Assembly (NCBI GenBank): GCA_964057225.1
Contig: OZ059899.1
Coordinates: 21,336,501-21,400,500, forward strand
Length of the DNA: 64,000 nucleotides
Direction of reading: 5' to 3'
From: Auanema rhodensis
Taxonomy: Eukaryota; Nematoda; Chromadorea; Rhabditida; Rhabditidae
This document shows, one piece after another, positions 22,132 to 37,200 of the stretch. The translations under genes and the position numbers were made by a program. The notes beneath the pieces were generated by a model that worked only from the letters and a program-made list of their open reading frames with translations, was not told the origin of the DNA and did no database searches. Positions within the stretch are counted from its first letter, which is position 1, and each line of letters starts with the position of its first letter.

Positions 22132-23133
22132 GAAGCGAGTTACATACCAAGTGCACATCACGTGTACATTTAATTAGCATAAATTAAAGTTCACGTAAAT
22201 TTCAAAGTCATGGTTACCATGAACCAATATTAATAAAAATTTGTTTTTAGACTAATATGGACATGGGGAATCTAATTTTGATAACCGCATCTCTTTATCT
22301 TTCACGTGAAGCGAGTTACATACCAAGTGCACATCACGTGTACATTTAATTAGCATAAATTAAAGTTCACGTAAATTTCAAAGTCATGGTTACCATGCAC
22401 CAATATCAATAAAAATTTGTTTTTAGACTAATATGGACATGGCGAATCTAATTTTGAAAACCGCATCTCTTTATTTTTCACGTGAAGCGAGTTACATACC
22501 AAGTGCACATCACGTGTACATTTAATTAGCATAAATTAAAGTTCACGTAAATTTCAAAGTCATGGTTACCATGAACCAATATCAATAAAAATTTGTTTTC
22601 AGACTAATATGGACATGGGGAATCTAATTTTGAAAACCGCATCTCTTTATCTTTCACGTGAAGCGAGTTACATACCAAGTGCACTTCACGTGTACATTTA
22701 ATTAGCATAAATTAAAGTTCACGTAAATTTCAAAGTCATGGTTACCATGCACCAATATCAATGAAAATTTGTTTTTAGACTAATATGGACATGGGGAATC
22801 TAATTTTGAAAACCGCATCTCTTTATCTTTCACGTGAAGCGAGTTACATACCAAGTGCACTTCACGTGTACATTTAATTAGCATAAATTAAAGTTCACGT
22901 AAATTTCAAAGTCATGGTTACCATGCACCAATATCAATAAAAATTTGTTTTTAGACTAATATGGACATGGGGAATCTAATTTCGAAAACCGCATCTCTTT
23001 ATCTTTCACGTGAAGCGAGTTACATACCAAGTGCACATCACGTGTACATTTAATTAGCATAAATTAAAGTTCACGTAAATTTCAAAGTCATGGTTACCAT
23101 GCACCAATATCAATAAAAATTTGTTTTTAGACT
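22132..23133 (+). repeat. Satellite B block 6 (5 full + 1 partial monomer)
   Basis: 1002 bp in standard u1-u6 order. u2 has catggttacc, u3 ggggaatc and u4 ccatgcacc, as in block 1, but u1 has aatattaataaa as in blocks 2-5. It therefore looks intermediate between block 1 and the derived cluster. u4 has a private caatgaaaat change near 22760. This is the last B sequence; the remaining 40.9 kb is pure A. Confidence 0.97.
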
Positions 23134-26100
23134 GAGTTTTAAGCTAGCGCAAATCTGATAACACAGATCGACGCAGCTTAAAAATCCCCATCGAATGCAC
23201 TATACTACATTGAGAAACGCTTAATTCAAAAAATTAGTTATGATCGTTTGAAAAATGATGCCTTAGTGTATGTTGAGTTTCCATGTACACTCAACATTGC
23301 TTCCAAAAACATTTTGACAAAAATGTTTTCGAAAAATTTCAAAATAATTTAGCAAAAAGTAGATGTTTTTAGATTCCTTTTTTCAAGGCAAAGACGATGG
23401 ACAATGTTATTCAACGAAAAAATTAATTCTTCAGGGTGAAAATCGAGGATATATGTGTGAACTTATATCAGTTGATATCTCGGTGCATTTTTAAGCTAGC
23501 GCAAATCTGATAACACAGATCGACGCAGCTTAAAAATCCGCATCGAATGCACTATACTACATTGAGAAACGCTTAATACAAAAATTAGTTATGATCGTTT
23601 GAAAAATGATGCATTAGTGTATGTTGAGTTTCCATGTACACTCAACATTGCTTCCAAAAACATTTTGACAAAAATTTTTTCGAAAAATTTCAAATTAATT
23701 TAGCAAAAAGTAGATGTTTTTAGATTCCTTTTTTCAAGGCAAAGACGATGGACAATGTTATTCAACAAAAAAATTAATTCTTCAGGGTGAAAATCGAGGA
23801 TATATGTGTGAACTTATATCAGTTGATATCTCGGTGCATTTTTAAGCTAGCGCAAATCTGATAACACAGATCGACGCAGCTTAAAAATCCGCATCGAATG
23901 CACTATACTACATTGAGAAACGCTTAATACAAAAATTAGTTATGATCGTTTGAAAAATGATGCATTAGTGTATGTTGAGTTTCCATGTACACTAATATTG
24001 CTTCCAAAAACATTTTGACAAAAATTTTTTCAAAAAATTTCAAAATAATTTAGCAAAAAGTAGATGTTTTTAGATTCCTTTTTTCAAGGCAAAGACGATG
24101 GACAATGTTATTCAACAAAAAAATTAATTCTTCAGGGTGAAAATCGAGGATATATGTGTGAACTTATATCAGTTGATATCTCGGTGCATTTTCAAGCTAG
24201 CGCAAATCTGATAACACAGATCGACGCAGCTTAAAAATCCGCATCGAATGCACTATACTACATTGAGAAACGCTTAATACAAAAATTAGTTATGATCGTT
24301 TGAAAAATGATGCATTAGTGTATGTTGAGTTTCCATGTACACTCAACATTGCTTCCAAAAACATTTTGACAAAAATTTTTTCGAAAAATTTCAAATTAAT
24401 TTAGCAAAAAGTAGATGTTTTTAGATTCCTTTTTTCAAGGCAAAGACGATGGACAATGTTATTCAACAAAAAAATTAATTCTTCAGGGTGAAAATCGAGG
24501 ATATATGTGTGAACTTATATCAGTTGATATCTCGGTGCATTTTCAAGCTAGCGCAAATCTGATAACACAGATCGACGCAGCTTAAAAATCCGCATCGAAT
24601 GCACTATACTACATTGAGAAACGCTTAATACAAAAATTAGTTATGATCGTTTGAAAAATGATGCATTAGTGTATGTTGAGTTTCCATGTACACTCAACAT
24701 TGCTTCCAAAAACATTTTGACAAAAATTTTTTCGAAAAATTTCAAATTAATTTAGCAAAAAGTAGATGTTTTTAGATTCCTTTTTTCAAGGCAAAGACGA
24801 TGGACAATGTTATTCAACAAAAAAATTAATTCTTCAGGGTGAAAATCGAGGATATATGTGTGAACTTATATCAGTTGATATCTCGGTGCATTTTTAAGCT
24901 AGCGCAAATCTGATAACACAGATCGACGCAGCTTAAAAATCCGCATCGAATGCACTATACTACATTGAGAAACGCTTAATACAAAAATTAGTTATGATCG
25001 TTTGAAAAATGATGCATTAGTGTATGTTGAGTTTCCATGTACACTAACATTGCTTCCAAAAACATTTTGACAAAAATTTTTTCAAAAAATTTCAAAATAA
25101 TTTAGCAAAAAGTAGATGTTTTTAGATTCCTTTTTTCAAGGCGAAGACGATGGACAATGTTATTCAACGAAAAAATTAATTCTTCAGGGTGAAAATCGAG
25201 GATATAAGTGTGAACTTATATCAGTTGATATCTCGGTGCATTTTTAAGCTAGCGCAAATCTGATAACACAGATCGACGTAGCTTAAAAATCCCCATCGAA
25301 TGCACTATACTACATTGAGAAACGCTTAATACAAAAATTAGTTATGATCGTTTGAAAAATGATGCATTAGTGTATGTTGAGTTTCCATGTACACTCAACA
25401 TTGCTTCCAAAAACATTTTGACAAAAATTTTTTCGAAAAATTTCAAAATAATTTAGCAAGAAGTAGATGTTTTTAGATTCCTTTTTTCAAGGCGAAGACG
25501 ATGGACAATGTTATTCAACGAAAAAATTAATTCTTCAGGGTGAAAATCGAGGATATATGTGTGAACTTATATCAGTTGATATCTCGGTGCATTTTTAAGC
25601 TAGCGCAAATCTGATAACACAGATCGACGCAGCTTAAAAATCCGCATCGAATGCACTATACTACATTGAGAAACGCTTAATACAAAAATTAGTTATGATC
25701 GTTTGAAAAATGATGCATTAGTGTATGTTGAGTTTCCATGTACACTCAACATTGCTTCCAAAAACATTTTGACAAAAATTTTTTCAAAAAATTTCAAAAT
25801 AATTTAGCAAAAAGTAGATGTTTTTAGATTCCTTTTTTCAAGGCAAAGACGATGGACAATGTTATTCAACGAAAAAATTAATTCTTCAGGGTGAAAATCG
25901 AGGATATATGTGTGAACTTATATCAGTTGATATCTCGGTGCATTTTTAAGCTAGCGCAAATCTGATAACACAGATCGACGCAGCTTAAAAATCCGCATCG
26001 AATGCACTATACTACATTGAGAAACGCTTAATACAAAAATTAGTTATGATCGTTTGAAAAATGATGCCTTAGTGTATGTTGAGTTTCCATGTACACTCAA

Positions 26101-28294
26101 CATTGCTTCCAAAAACATTTTGACAAAAATTTTTTCGAAAAATTTCAAAATAATTTAGCAAAAAGTAGATGTTTTTAGATTCCTTTTTTCAAGGCAAAGA
26201 CGATGGACAATGTTATTCAACGAAAAAAATAATTCTTCAGGGTGAAAATCGAGGATATATGTGTGAACTTATATCAGTTGATATCTCGGTGCATTTTTAA
26301 GCTAGCGCAAATCTGATAACACAGATCGACGCAGCTTAAAAATCCCCATCGAATGCACAATACTACATTGAGAAACGCTTAATACAAAAATTAGTTATGA
26401 TCGTTTGAAAAATGATGCCTTAGTGTATGTTGAGTTTCCATGTACACTCAACATTGCTTCCAAAAACATTTTGACAAAAATTTTTTCGAAAAATTTCAAA
26501 ATAATTTAGCAAAAATTAGATGTTTTTAGATTCCTTTTTTCAAGGCAAAGACGATGGACAATGTTATTCAACGAAAAAATTAATTCTTCAGGGTGAAAAT
26601 CGAGGATATATGTGTGAACTTATATCAGTTGATATCTCGGTGCATTTTTAAGCTAGCGCAAATCTGATAACACAGATCGACGCAGCTTAAAAATCCGCAT
26701 CAAATGCACTATACTACATTGAGAAACGCTTAATACAAAAATTAGTTATGATCGTTTGAAAAATGATGCCTTAGTGTATGTTGAGTTTCCATGTACACTC
26801 AACATTGCTTCCAAAAACATTTTGACAAAAATTTTTTCAAAAAATTTCAAGATAATTTAGCGAAAAGTAGATGTTTTTAGATTCCTTTTTTCAAGGCGAA
26901 GACGATGGACAATGTTATTCAACGAAAAAATTAATTCTTCAGGGTGAAAATCGAGGATATAAGTGTGAACTTATATCAGTTGATATCTCGGTGCATTTTT
27001 AAGCTAGCGCAAATCTGATAACACAGATCGACGCAGCTTAAAAATCCCCATCGAATGCACTATACTACATTGAGAAACGCTTAATTCAAAAAATTAGTTA
27101 TGATCGTTTGAAAAATGATGCCTTAGTGTATGTTGAGTTTCCATGTACACTCAACATTGCTTCTAAAAACATTTTGACAAAAATTTTTTCGAAAAATTTC
27201 AAAATAATTTAGCAAAAAGTAGATGTTTTTAGATTCCTGTTTTCAAGGCAAAGACGATGGACAATGTTATTCAACGAAAAAATTAATTCTTCAGGGTGAA
27301 AATCGAGGATATATGTGTGAACTTATATCAGTTGATATCTCGGTGCATTTTTAAGCTAGCGCAAATCTGATAACACAGATCGACGCAGCTTAAAAATCCG
27401 CATCGAATGCACTATACTACATTGAGAAACGCTTAATACAAAAATTAGTTATGATCGTTTGAAAAATGATGCCTTAGTGTATGTTAAGTTTCCATGTACA
27501 CTCAACATTGCTTCCAAAAACATTTTGACAAAAATTTTTTCGAAAAATTTCAAAATAATTTAGCAAAAAGTAGATGTTTTTAGATTCCTTTTTTCAAGGC
27601 AAAGACGATGGACAATGTTATTCAACAAAAAAATTAATTCTTCAGGGTGAAAATCGAGGATATATGTGTGAACTTATATCAGTTGATATCTCGGTGCATT
27701 TTTAAGCTAGCGCAAATCTGATAACACAGATCGACGCAGCTTGAAAATCCGCATCGAATGCACTATACTACATTGAGAAACGCTTAATACAAAAATTAGT
27801 TATGATCGTTTGAAAAATGATGCCTTAGTGTATGTTGAGTTTCCATGTACACTCAACATTGCTTCCAAAAACATTTTGACAAAAATTTTTTCGAAAAATT
27901 TCAAAATAATTTAGCAAAAAGTAGATGTTTTTAGATTCCTTTTTTCAAGGCAAAGACGATGGACAATGTTATTCAACGAAAAAATTAATTCTTCAGGGTG
28001 AAAATCGAGGATATATGTGTGAACTTATATCAGTTGATATCTCGGTGCATTTTTAAGCTAGCGCAAATCTGATAACACAGATCGACGCAGCTTAAAAATC
28101 CCCATCGAATGCACAATACTACATTGAGAAACGCTTAATACAAAAATTAGTTATGATCGTTTGAAAAATGATGCCTTAGTGTATGTTGAGTTTCCATGTA
28201 CACTCAACATTGCTTCCAAAAACATTTTGACAAAAATTTTTTCAAAAAATTTCAAAATAATTTAGCAAAAAGTAGATGTTTTTAGATTCCTTTT

Positions 28295-30754
28295 TTCAAG
28301 GCAAAGACGATGGACAATGTTATTCAACGAAAAAATTAATTCTTCAGGGTGAAAATCGAGGATATAAGTGTGAACTTATATCAGTTGATATCTCGGTGCA
28401 TTTTTAAGCTAGCGCAAATCTGATAACACAGATCGACGCAGCTTAAAAATCCCCATCGAATGCACTATACTACATTGAGAAACGCTTAATTCAAAAAATT
28501 AGTTATGATCGTTTGAAAAATGATGCCTTAGTGTATGTTGAGTTTCCATGTACACTCAACATTGCTTCCAAAAACATTTTGACAAAAATTTTTTCGAAAA
28601 ATTTCAAAATAATTTAGCAAAAAGTAGATGTTTTTAGATTCCTTTTTTCAAGGCAAAGACGATGGACAATGTTATTCAACGAAAAAATTAATTCTTCAGG
28701 GTGAAAATCGAGGATATATGTGTGAACTTATATCAGTTGATATCTCGGTGCATTTTTAAGCTAGCGCAAATCTGATAACACAGATCGACGCAGCTTAAAA
28801 ATCCGCATCGAATGCACTATACTACATTGAGAAACGCTTAATACAAAAATTAGTTATGATCGTTTGAAAAATGATGCCTTAGTGTATGTTAAGTTTCCAT
28901 GTACACTCAACATTGCTTCCAAAAACATTTTGACAAAAATTTTTTCGAAAAATTTCAAAATAATTTAGCAAAAAGTAGATGTTTTTAGATTCCTTTTTTC
29001 AAGGCAAAGACGATGGACAATGTTATTCAACAAAAAAATTAATTCTTCAGGGTGAAAATCGAGGATATATGTGTGAACTTATATCAGTTGATATCTCGGT
29101 GCATTTTTAAGCTAGCGCAAATCTGATAACACAGATCGACGCAGCTTAAAAATCCGCATCGAATGCACTATACTACATTGAGAAACGCTTAATACAAAAA
29201 TTAGTTATGATCGTTTGAAAAATGATGCATTAGTGTATGTTGAGTTTCCATGTACACTCAACATTGCTTCCAAAAACATTTTGACAAAAATTTTTTCAAA
29301 AAATTTCAAAATAATTTAGCAAAAAGTAGATGTTTTTAGATTCCTTTTTTCAAGGCGAAGACGATGGACAATGTTATTCAACGAAAAAATTAATTCTTCA
29401 GGGTGAAAATCGAGGATATATGTGTGAACTTATATCAGTTGATATCTCGGTGCATTTTTAAGCTAGCGCAAATCTGATAACACAGATCGACGCAGCTTAA
29501 AAATCCCCATCGAATGCACTATACTACATTGAGAAACGCTTAATTCAAAAAATTAGTTATGATCGTTTGAAAAATGATGCCTTAGTGTATGTTGAGTTTC
29601 CATGTACACTCAACATTGCTTCCAAAAACATTTTGACAAAAATGTTTTCGAAAAATTTCAAAATAATTTAGCAAAAAGTAGATGTTTTTAGATTCCTTTT
29701 TTCAAGGCAAAGACGATGGACAATGTTATTCAACGAAAAAATTAATTCTTCAGGGTGAAAATCGAGGATATATGTGTGAACTTATATCAGTTGATATCTC
29801 GGTGCATTTTTAAGCTAGCGCAAATCTGATAACACAGATCGACGCAGCTTAAAAATCCGCATCGAATGCACTATACTACATTGAGAAACGCTTAATACAA
29901 AAATTAGTTATGATCGTTTGAAAAATGATGCATTAGTGTATGTTGAGTTTCCATATACACTCAACATTGCTTCCAAAAACATTTTGACAAAAATTTTTTC
30001 AAAAAATTTCAAAATAATTTAGCAAAAAGTAGATGTTTTTAGATTCCTTTTTTCAAGGCGAAGACGATGGACAATGTTATTCAACGAAAAAATTAATTCT
30101 TCAGGGTGAAAATCGAGGATATAAGTGTGAACTTATATCAGTTGATATCTCGGTGCATTTTTAAGCTAGCGCAAATCTGATAACACAGATCGACGCAGCT
30201 TAAAAATCCCCATCGAATGCACTATACTACATTGAGAAACGCTTAATTCAAAAAATTAGTTATGATCGTTTGAAAAATGATGCCTTAGTGTATGTTGAGT
30301 TTCCATGTACACTCAACATTGCTTCCAAAAACATTTTGACAAAAATGTTTTCGAAAAATTTCAAAATAATTTAGCAAAAAGTAGATGTTTTTAGATTCCT
30401 TTTTTCAAGGCAAAGACGATGGACAATGTTATTCAACGAAAAAATTAATTCTTCAGGGTGAAAATCGAGGATATATGTGTGAACTTATATCAGTTGATAT
30501 CTCGGTGCATTTTTAAGCTAGCGCAAATCTGATAACACAGATCGACGCAGCTTAAAAATCCGCATCGAATGCACTATACTACATTGAGAAACGCTTAATA
30601 CAAAAATTAGTTATGATCGTTTGAAAAATGATGCATTAGTGTATGTTGAGTTTCCATGTACACTCAACATTGCTTCCAAAAACATTTTGACAAAAATGTT
30701 TTCAAAAAATTTCAAAATAATTTAGCAAAAAGTAGATGTTTTTAGATTCCTTTT
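28295..30754 (+). repeat. Seven-monomer higher-order repeat, copy 1 (2460 bp)
   Basis: A monomers start at about 28295, 28647, 28998, 29349, 29701, 30052 and 30404: four of 351 and three of 352 bp, giving 2460. The type order is ccccatc/taattc, gttaag, caaca, ccccatc with tgttttcg, gcatta with ttttttcaa, ccccatc with tgttttcg, gcatta. The rare gttaag variant at 28888 recurs at 31348, exactly 2460 bp later. The pair is recognisable but no longer identical (for example atatacac near 29954 is private). Confidence 0.8.
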
Positions 30755-33214
30755 TTCAAGGCAAAGACGATGGACAATGTTATTCAACGAAAAAATTAAT
30801 TCTTCAGGGTGAAAATCGAGGATATAAGTGTGAACTTATATCAGTTGATATCTCGGTGCATTTTTAAGCTAGCGCAAATCTGATAACACAGATCGACGCA
30901 GCTTAAAAATCCCCATCGAATGCACTATACTACATTGAGAAACGCTTAATTCAAAAAATTAGTTATGATCGTTTGAAAAATGATGCCTTAGTGTATGTTG
31001 AGTTTCCATGTACACTCAACATTGCTTCCAAAAACATTTTGACAAAAATTTTTTCGAAAAATTTCAAAATAATTTAGCAAAAAGTAGATGTTTTTAGATT
31101 CCTTTTTTCAAGGCAAAGACGATGGACAATGTTATTCAACGAGAAAATTAATTCTTCAGGGTGAAAATCGAGGATATATGTGTGAACTTATATCAGTTGA
31201 TATCTCGGTGCATTTTTAAGCTAGCGCAAATCTGATAACACAGATCGACGCAGCTTAAAAATCCGCATCGAATGCACTATACTACATTGAGAAACGCTTA
31301 ATACAAAAATTAGTTATGATCGTTTGAAAAATGATGCCTTAGTGTATGTTAAGTTTCCATGTACACTCAACATTGCTTCCAAAAACATTTTGACAAAAAT
31401 TTTTTCGAAAAATTTCAAAATAATTTAGCAAAAAGTAGATGTTTTTAGATTCCTTTTTTCAAGGCAAAGACGATGGACAATGTTATTCAACAAAAAAATT
31501 AATTCTTCAGGGTGAAAATCGAGGATATATGTGTGAACTTATATCAGTTGATATCTCGGTGCATTTTTAAGCTAGCGCAAATCTGATAACACAGATCGAC
31601 GCAGCTTAAAAATCCGCATCGAATGCACTATACTACATTGAGAAACGCTTAATACAAAAATTAGTTATGATCGTTTGAAAAATGATGCATTAGTGTATGT
31701 TGAGTTTCCATGTACACTCAACATTGCTTCCAAAAACATTTTGACAAAAATTTTTTCAAAAAATTTCAAAATAATTTAGCAAAAAGTAGATGTTTTTAGA
31801 TTCCTTTTTTCAAGGCGAAGACGATGGACAATGTTATTCAACGAAAAAATTAATTCTTCAGGGTGAAAATCGAGGATATAAGTGTGAACTTATATCAGTT
31901 GATATCTCGGTGCATTTTTAAGCTAGCGCAAATCTGATAACACAGATCGACGCAGCTTAAAAATCCCCATCGAATGCACTATACTACATTGAGAAACGCT
32001 TAATTCAAAAAATTAGTTATGATCGTTTGAAAAATGATGCCTTAGTGTATGTTGAGTTTCCATGTACACTCAACATTGCTTCCAAAAACATTTTGACAAA
32101 AATGTTTTCGAAAAATTTCAAAATAATTTAGCAAAAAGTAGATGTTTTTAGATTCCTTTTTTCAAGGCAAAGACGATGGACAATGTTATTCAACGAAAAA
32201 ATTAATTCTTCAGGGTGAAAATCGAGGATATATGTGTGAACTTATATCAGTTGATATCTCGGTGCATTTTTAAGCTAGCGCAAATCTGATAACACAGATC
32301 GACGCAGCTTAAAAATCCGCATCGAATGCACTATACTACATTGAGAAACGCTTAATACAAAAATTAGTTATGATCGTTTGAAAAATGATGCATTAGTGTA
32401 TGTTGAGTTTCCATGTACACTCAACATTGCTTCCAAAAACATTTTGACAAAAATTTTTTCAAAAAATTTCAAAATAATTTAGCAAAAAGTAGATGTTTTT
32501 AGATTCCTTTTTTCAAGGCGAAGACGATGGACAATGTTATTCAACGAAAAAATTAATTCTTCAGGGTGAAAATCGAGGATATAAGTGTGAACTTATATCA
32601 GTTGATATCTCGGTGCATTTTTAAGCTAGCGCAAATCTGATAACACAGATCGACGCAGCTTAAAAATCCCCATCGAATGCACTATACTACATTGAGAAAC
32701 GCTTAATTCAAAAAATTAGTTATGATCGTTTGAAAAATGATGCCTTAGTGTATGTTGAGTTTCCATGTACACTCAACATTGCTTCCAAAAACATTTTGAC
32801 AAAAATTTTTTCGAAAAATTTCAAAATAATTTAGCAAAAAGTAGATGTTTTTAGATTCCTTTTTTCAAGGCAAAGACGATGGACAATGTTATTCAACGAA
32901 AAAATTAATTCTTCAGGGTGAAAATCGAGGATATATGTGTGAACTTATATCAGTTGATATCTCGGTGCATTTTTAAGCTAGCGCAAATCTGATAACACAG
33001 ATCGACGCAGCTTAAAAATCCGCATCGAATGCACTATACTACATTGAGAAACGCTTAATACAAAAATTAGTTATGATCGTTTGAAAAATGATGCATTAGT
33101 GTATGTTGAGTTTCCATGTACACTCAACATTGCTTCCAAAAACATTTTGACAAAAATTTTTTCGAAAAATTTCAAATTAATTTAGCAAAAAGTAGATGTT
33201 TTTAGATTCCTTTT
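30755..33214 (+). repeat. Seven-monomer higher-order repeat, copy 2 (2460 bp)
   Basis: This follows copy 1 directly with the same order of monomer types and the same total length. Differences from copy 1 include caacgagaaaa near 31140, ataag instead of atatg in the fourth monomer, ttttttcg instead of tgttttcg in the sixth, and caaatta in the last monomer. The repeat is thus older or more exchanged than the 3508-bp duplication further right. Confidence 0.78.
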
Positions 33215-34266
33215 TTCAAGGCAAAGACGATGGACAATGTTATTCAACAAAAAAATTAATTCTTCAGGGTGAAAATCGAGGATATATGTGTGAACTTATA
33301 TCAGTTGATATCTCGGTGCATTTTTAAGCTAGCGCAAATCTGATAACACAGATCGACGCAGCTTAAAAATCCGCATCGAATGCACTATACTACATTGAGA
33401 AACGCTTAATACAAAAATTAGTTATGATCGTTTGAAAAATGATGCATTAGTGTATGTTGAGTTTCCATGTACACTAACATTGCTTCCAAAAACATTTTGA
33501 CAAAAATTTTTTCAAAAAATTTCAAAATAATTTAGCAAAAAGTAGATGTTTTTAGATTCCTTTTTTCAAGGCAAAGACGATGGACAATGTTATTCAACAA
33601 AAAAATTAATTCTTCAGGGTGAAAATCGAGGATATATGTGTGAACTTATATCAGTTGATATCTCGGTGCATTTTCAAGCTAGCGCAAATCTGATAACACA
33701 GATCGACGCAGCTTAAAAATCCGCATCGAATGCACTATACTACATTGAGAAACGCTTAATACAAAAATTAGTTATGATCGTTTGAAAAATGATGCATTAG
33801 TGTATGTTAAGTTTCCATGTACACTCAACATTGCTTCCAAAAACATTTTGACAAAAATTTTTTCGAAAAATTTCAAAATAATTTAGCAAAAAGTAGATGT
33901 TTTTAGATTCCTTTTTTCAAGGCAAAGACGATGGACAATGTTATTCAACAAAAAAATTAATTCTTCAGGGTGAAAATCGAGGATATATGTGTGAACTTAT
34001 ATCAGTTGATATCTCGGTGCATTTTTAAGCTAGCGCAAATCTGATAACACAGATCGACGCAGCTTAAAAATCCGCATCGAATGCACTATACTACATTGAG
34101 AAACGCTTAATACAAAAATTAGTTATGATCGTTTGAAAAATGATGCATTAGTGTATGTTGAGTTTCCATGTACACTCAACATTGCTTCCAAAAACATTTT
34201 GACAAAAATTTTTTCAAAAAATTTCAAAATAATTTAGCAAAAAGTAGATGTTTTTAGATTCCTTTT

Positions 34267-37200
34267 TTCAAGGCGAAGACGATGGACAATGTTATTCAAC
34301 GAAAAAATTAATTCTTCAGGGTGAAAATCGAGGATATAAGTGTGAACTTATATCAGTTGATATCTCGGTGCATTTTTAAGCTAGCGCAAATCTGATAACA
34401 CAGATCGACGCAGCTTAAAAATCCCCATCGAATGCACTTTACTACATTGAGAAACGCTTAATTCAAAAAATTAGTTATGATCGTTTGAAAAATGATGCCT
34501 TAGTGTATGTTGAGTTTCCATGTACACTCAACATTGCTTCCAAAAACATTTTGACAAAAATGTTTTCGAAAAATTTCAAAATAATTTAGCAAAAAGTAGA
34601 TGTTTTTAGATTCCTTTTTTCAAGGCAAAGACGATGGACAATGTTATTCAACGAAAAAATTAATTCTTCAGGGTGAAAATCGAGGATATATGTGTGAACT
34701 TATATCAGTTGATATCTCGGTGCATTTTTAAGCTAGCGCAAATCTGATAACACAGATCGACGCAGCTTAAAAATCCGCATCGAATGCACTATACTACATT
34801 GAGAAACGCTTAATACAAAAATTAGTTATGATCGTTTGAAAAATGATGCATTAGTGTATGTTGAGTTTCCATGTACACTCAACATTGCTTCCAAAAACAT
34901 TTTGACAAAAATTTTTTCGAAAAATTTCAAATTAATTTAGCAAAAAGTAGATGTTTTTAGATTCCTTTTTTCAAGGCAAAGACGATGGACAATGTTATTC
35001 AACAAAAAAATTAATTCTTCAGGGTGAAAATCGAGGATATATGTGTGAACTTATATCAGTTGATATCTCGGTGCATTTTTAAGCTAGCGCAAATCTGATA
35101 ACACAGATCGACGCAGCTTAAAAATCCGCATCGAATGCACTATACTACATTGAGAAACGCTTAATACAAAAATTAGTTATGATCGTTTGAAAAATGATGC
35201 ATTAGTGTATGTTGAGTTTCCATGTACACTAACATTGCTTCCAAAAACATTTTGACAAAAATTTTTTCAAAAAATTTCAAAATAATTTAGCAAAAAGTAG
35301 ATGTTTTTAGATTCCTTTTTTCAAGGCAAAGACGATGGACAATGTTATTCAACAAAAAAATTAATTCTTCAGGGTGAAAATCGAGGATATATGTGTGAAC
35401 TTATATCAGTTGATATCTCGGTGCATTTTCAAGCTAGCGCAAATCTGATAACACAGATCGACGCAGCTTAAAAATCCGCATCGAATGCACTATACTACAT
35501 TGAGAAACGCTTAATACAAAAATTAGTTATGATCGTTTGAAAAATGATGCATTAGTGTATGTTGAGTTTCCATGTACACTCAACATTGCTTCCAAAAACA
35601 TTTTGACAAGAATTTTTTCGAAAAATTTCAAATTAATTTAGCAAAAAGTAGATGTTTTTAGATTCCTTTTTTCAAGGCAAAGACGATGGACAATGTTATT
35701 CAACAAAAAAATTAATTCTTCAGGGTGAAAATCGAGGATATATGTGTGAACATATATCAGTTGATATCTCGGTGCATTTTTAAGCTAGCGCAAATCTGAT
35801 AACACAGATCGACGCAGCTTAAAAATCCGCATCGAATGCACTATACTACATTGAGAAACGCTTAATACAAAAATTAGTTATGATCGTTTGAAAAATGATG
35901 CATTAGTGTATGTTGAGTTTCCATGTACACTCAACATTGCTTCCAAAAACATTTTGACAAAAATTTTTTCAAAAAATTTCAGAATAATTTAGCAAAAAGT
36001 AGATGTTTTTAGATTCCTTTTTTCAAGGCGAAGACGATGGACAATGTTATTCAACAAAAAAATTAATTCTTCAGGGTGAAAATCGAGGATATATGTGTGA
36101 ACTTATATCAGTTGATATCTCGGTGCATTTTTAAGCTAGCGCAAATCTGAAAACACAGATCGACGCAGCTTAAAAATCCGCATCGAATGCACTATACTAC
36201 ATTGAGAAACGCTTAATACAAAAATTAGTTATGATCGTTTGAAAAATGATGCATTAGTGTATGTTGAGTTTCCATGTACACTCAACATTGCTTCCAAAAA
36301 CATTTTGACAAAAATTTTTTCGAAAAATTTCAAATTAATTTAGCAAAAAGTAGATGTTTTTAGATTCCTTTTTTCAAGGCAAAGACGATGGACAATGTTA
36401 TTCAACAAAAAAATTAATTCTTCAGGGTGAAAATCGAGGATATATGTGTGAACTTATATCAGTTGATATCTCGGTGCATTTTTAAGCTAGCGCAAATCTG
36501 ATAACACAGATCGACGCAGCTTAAAAATCCGCATCGAATGCACTATACTACATTGAGAAACGCTTAATACAAAAATTAGTTATGATCGTTTGAAAAATGA
36601 TGCATTAGTGTATGTTGAGTTTCCATGTACACTAACATTGCTTCCAAAAACATTTTGACAAAAATTTTTTCAAAAAATTTCAAAATAATTTAGCAAAAAG
36701 TAGATGTTTTTAGATTCCTTTTTTCAAGGCGAAGACGATGGACAATGTTATTCAACGAAAAAATTAATTCTTCAGGGTGAAAATCGAGGATATAAGTGTG
36801 AACTTATATCAGTTGATATCTCGGTGCATTTTTAAGCTAGCGCAAATCTGATAACACAGATCGACGCAGCTTAAAAATCCCCATCGAATGCACTATACTA
36901 CATTGAGAAACGCTTAATTCAAAAAATTAGTTATGATCGTTTGAAAAATGATGCCTTAGTGTATGTTGAGTTTCCATGTACACTCAACATTGCTTCCAAA
37001 AACATTTTGACAAAAATGTTTTCGAAAAATTTCAAAATAATTTAGCAAAAAGTAGATGTTTTTAGATTCCTTTTTTCAAGGCAAAGACGATGGACAATGT
37101 TATTCAACGAAAAAATTAATTCTTCAGGGTGAAAATCGAGGATATATGTGTGAACTTATATCAGTTGATATCTCGGTGCATTTTTAAGCTAGCGCAAATC

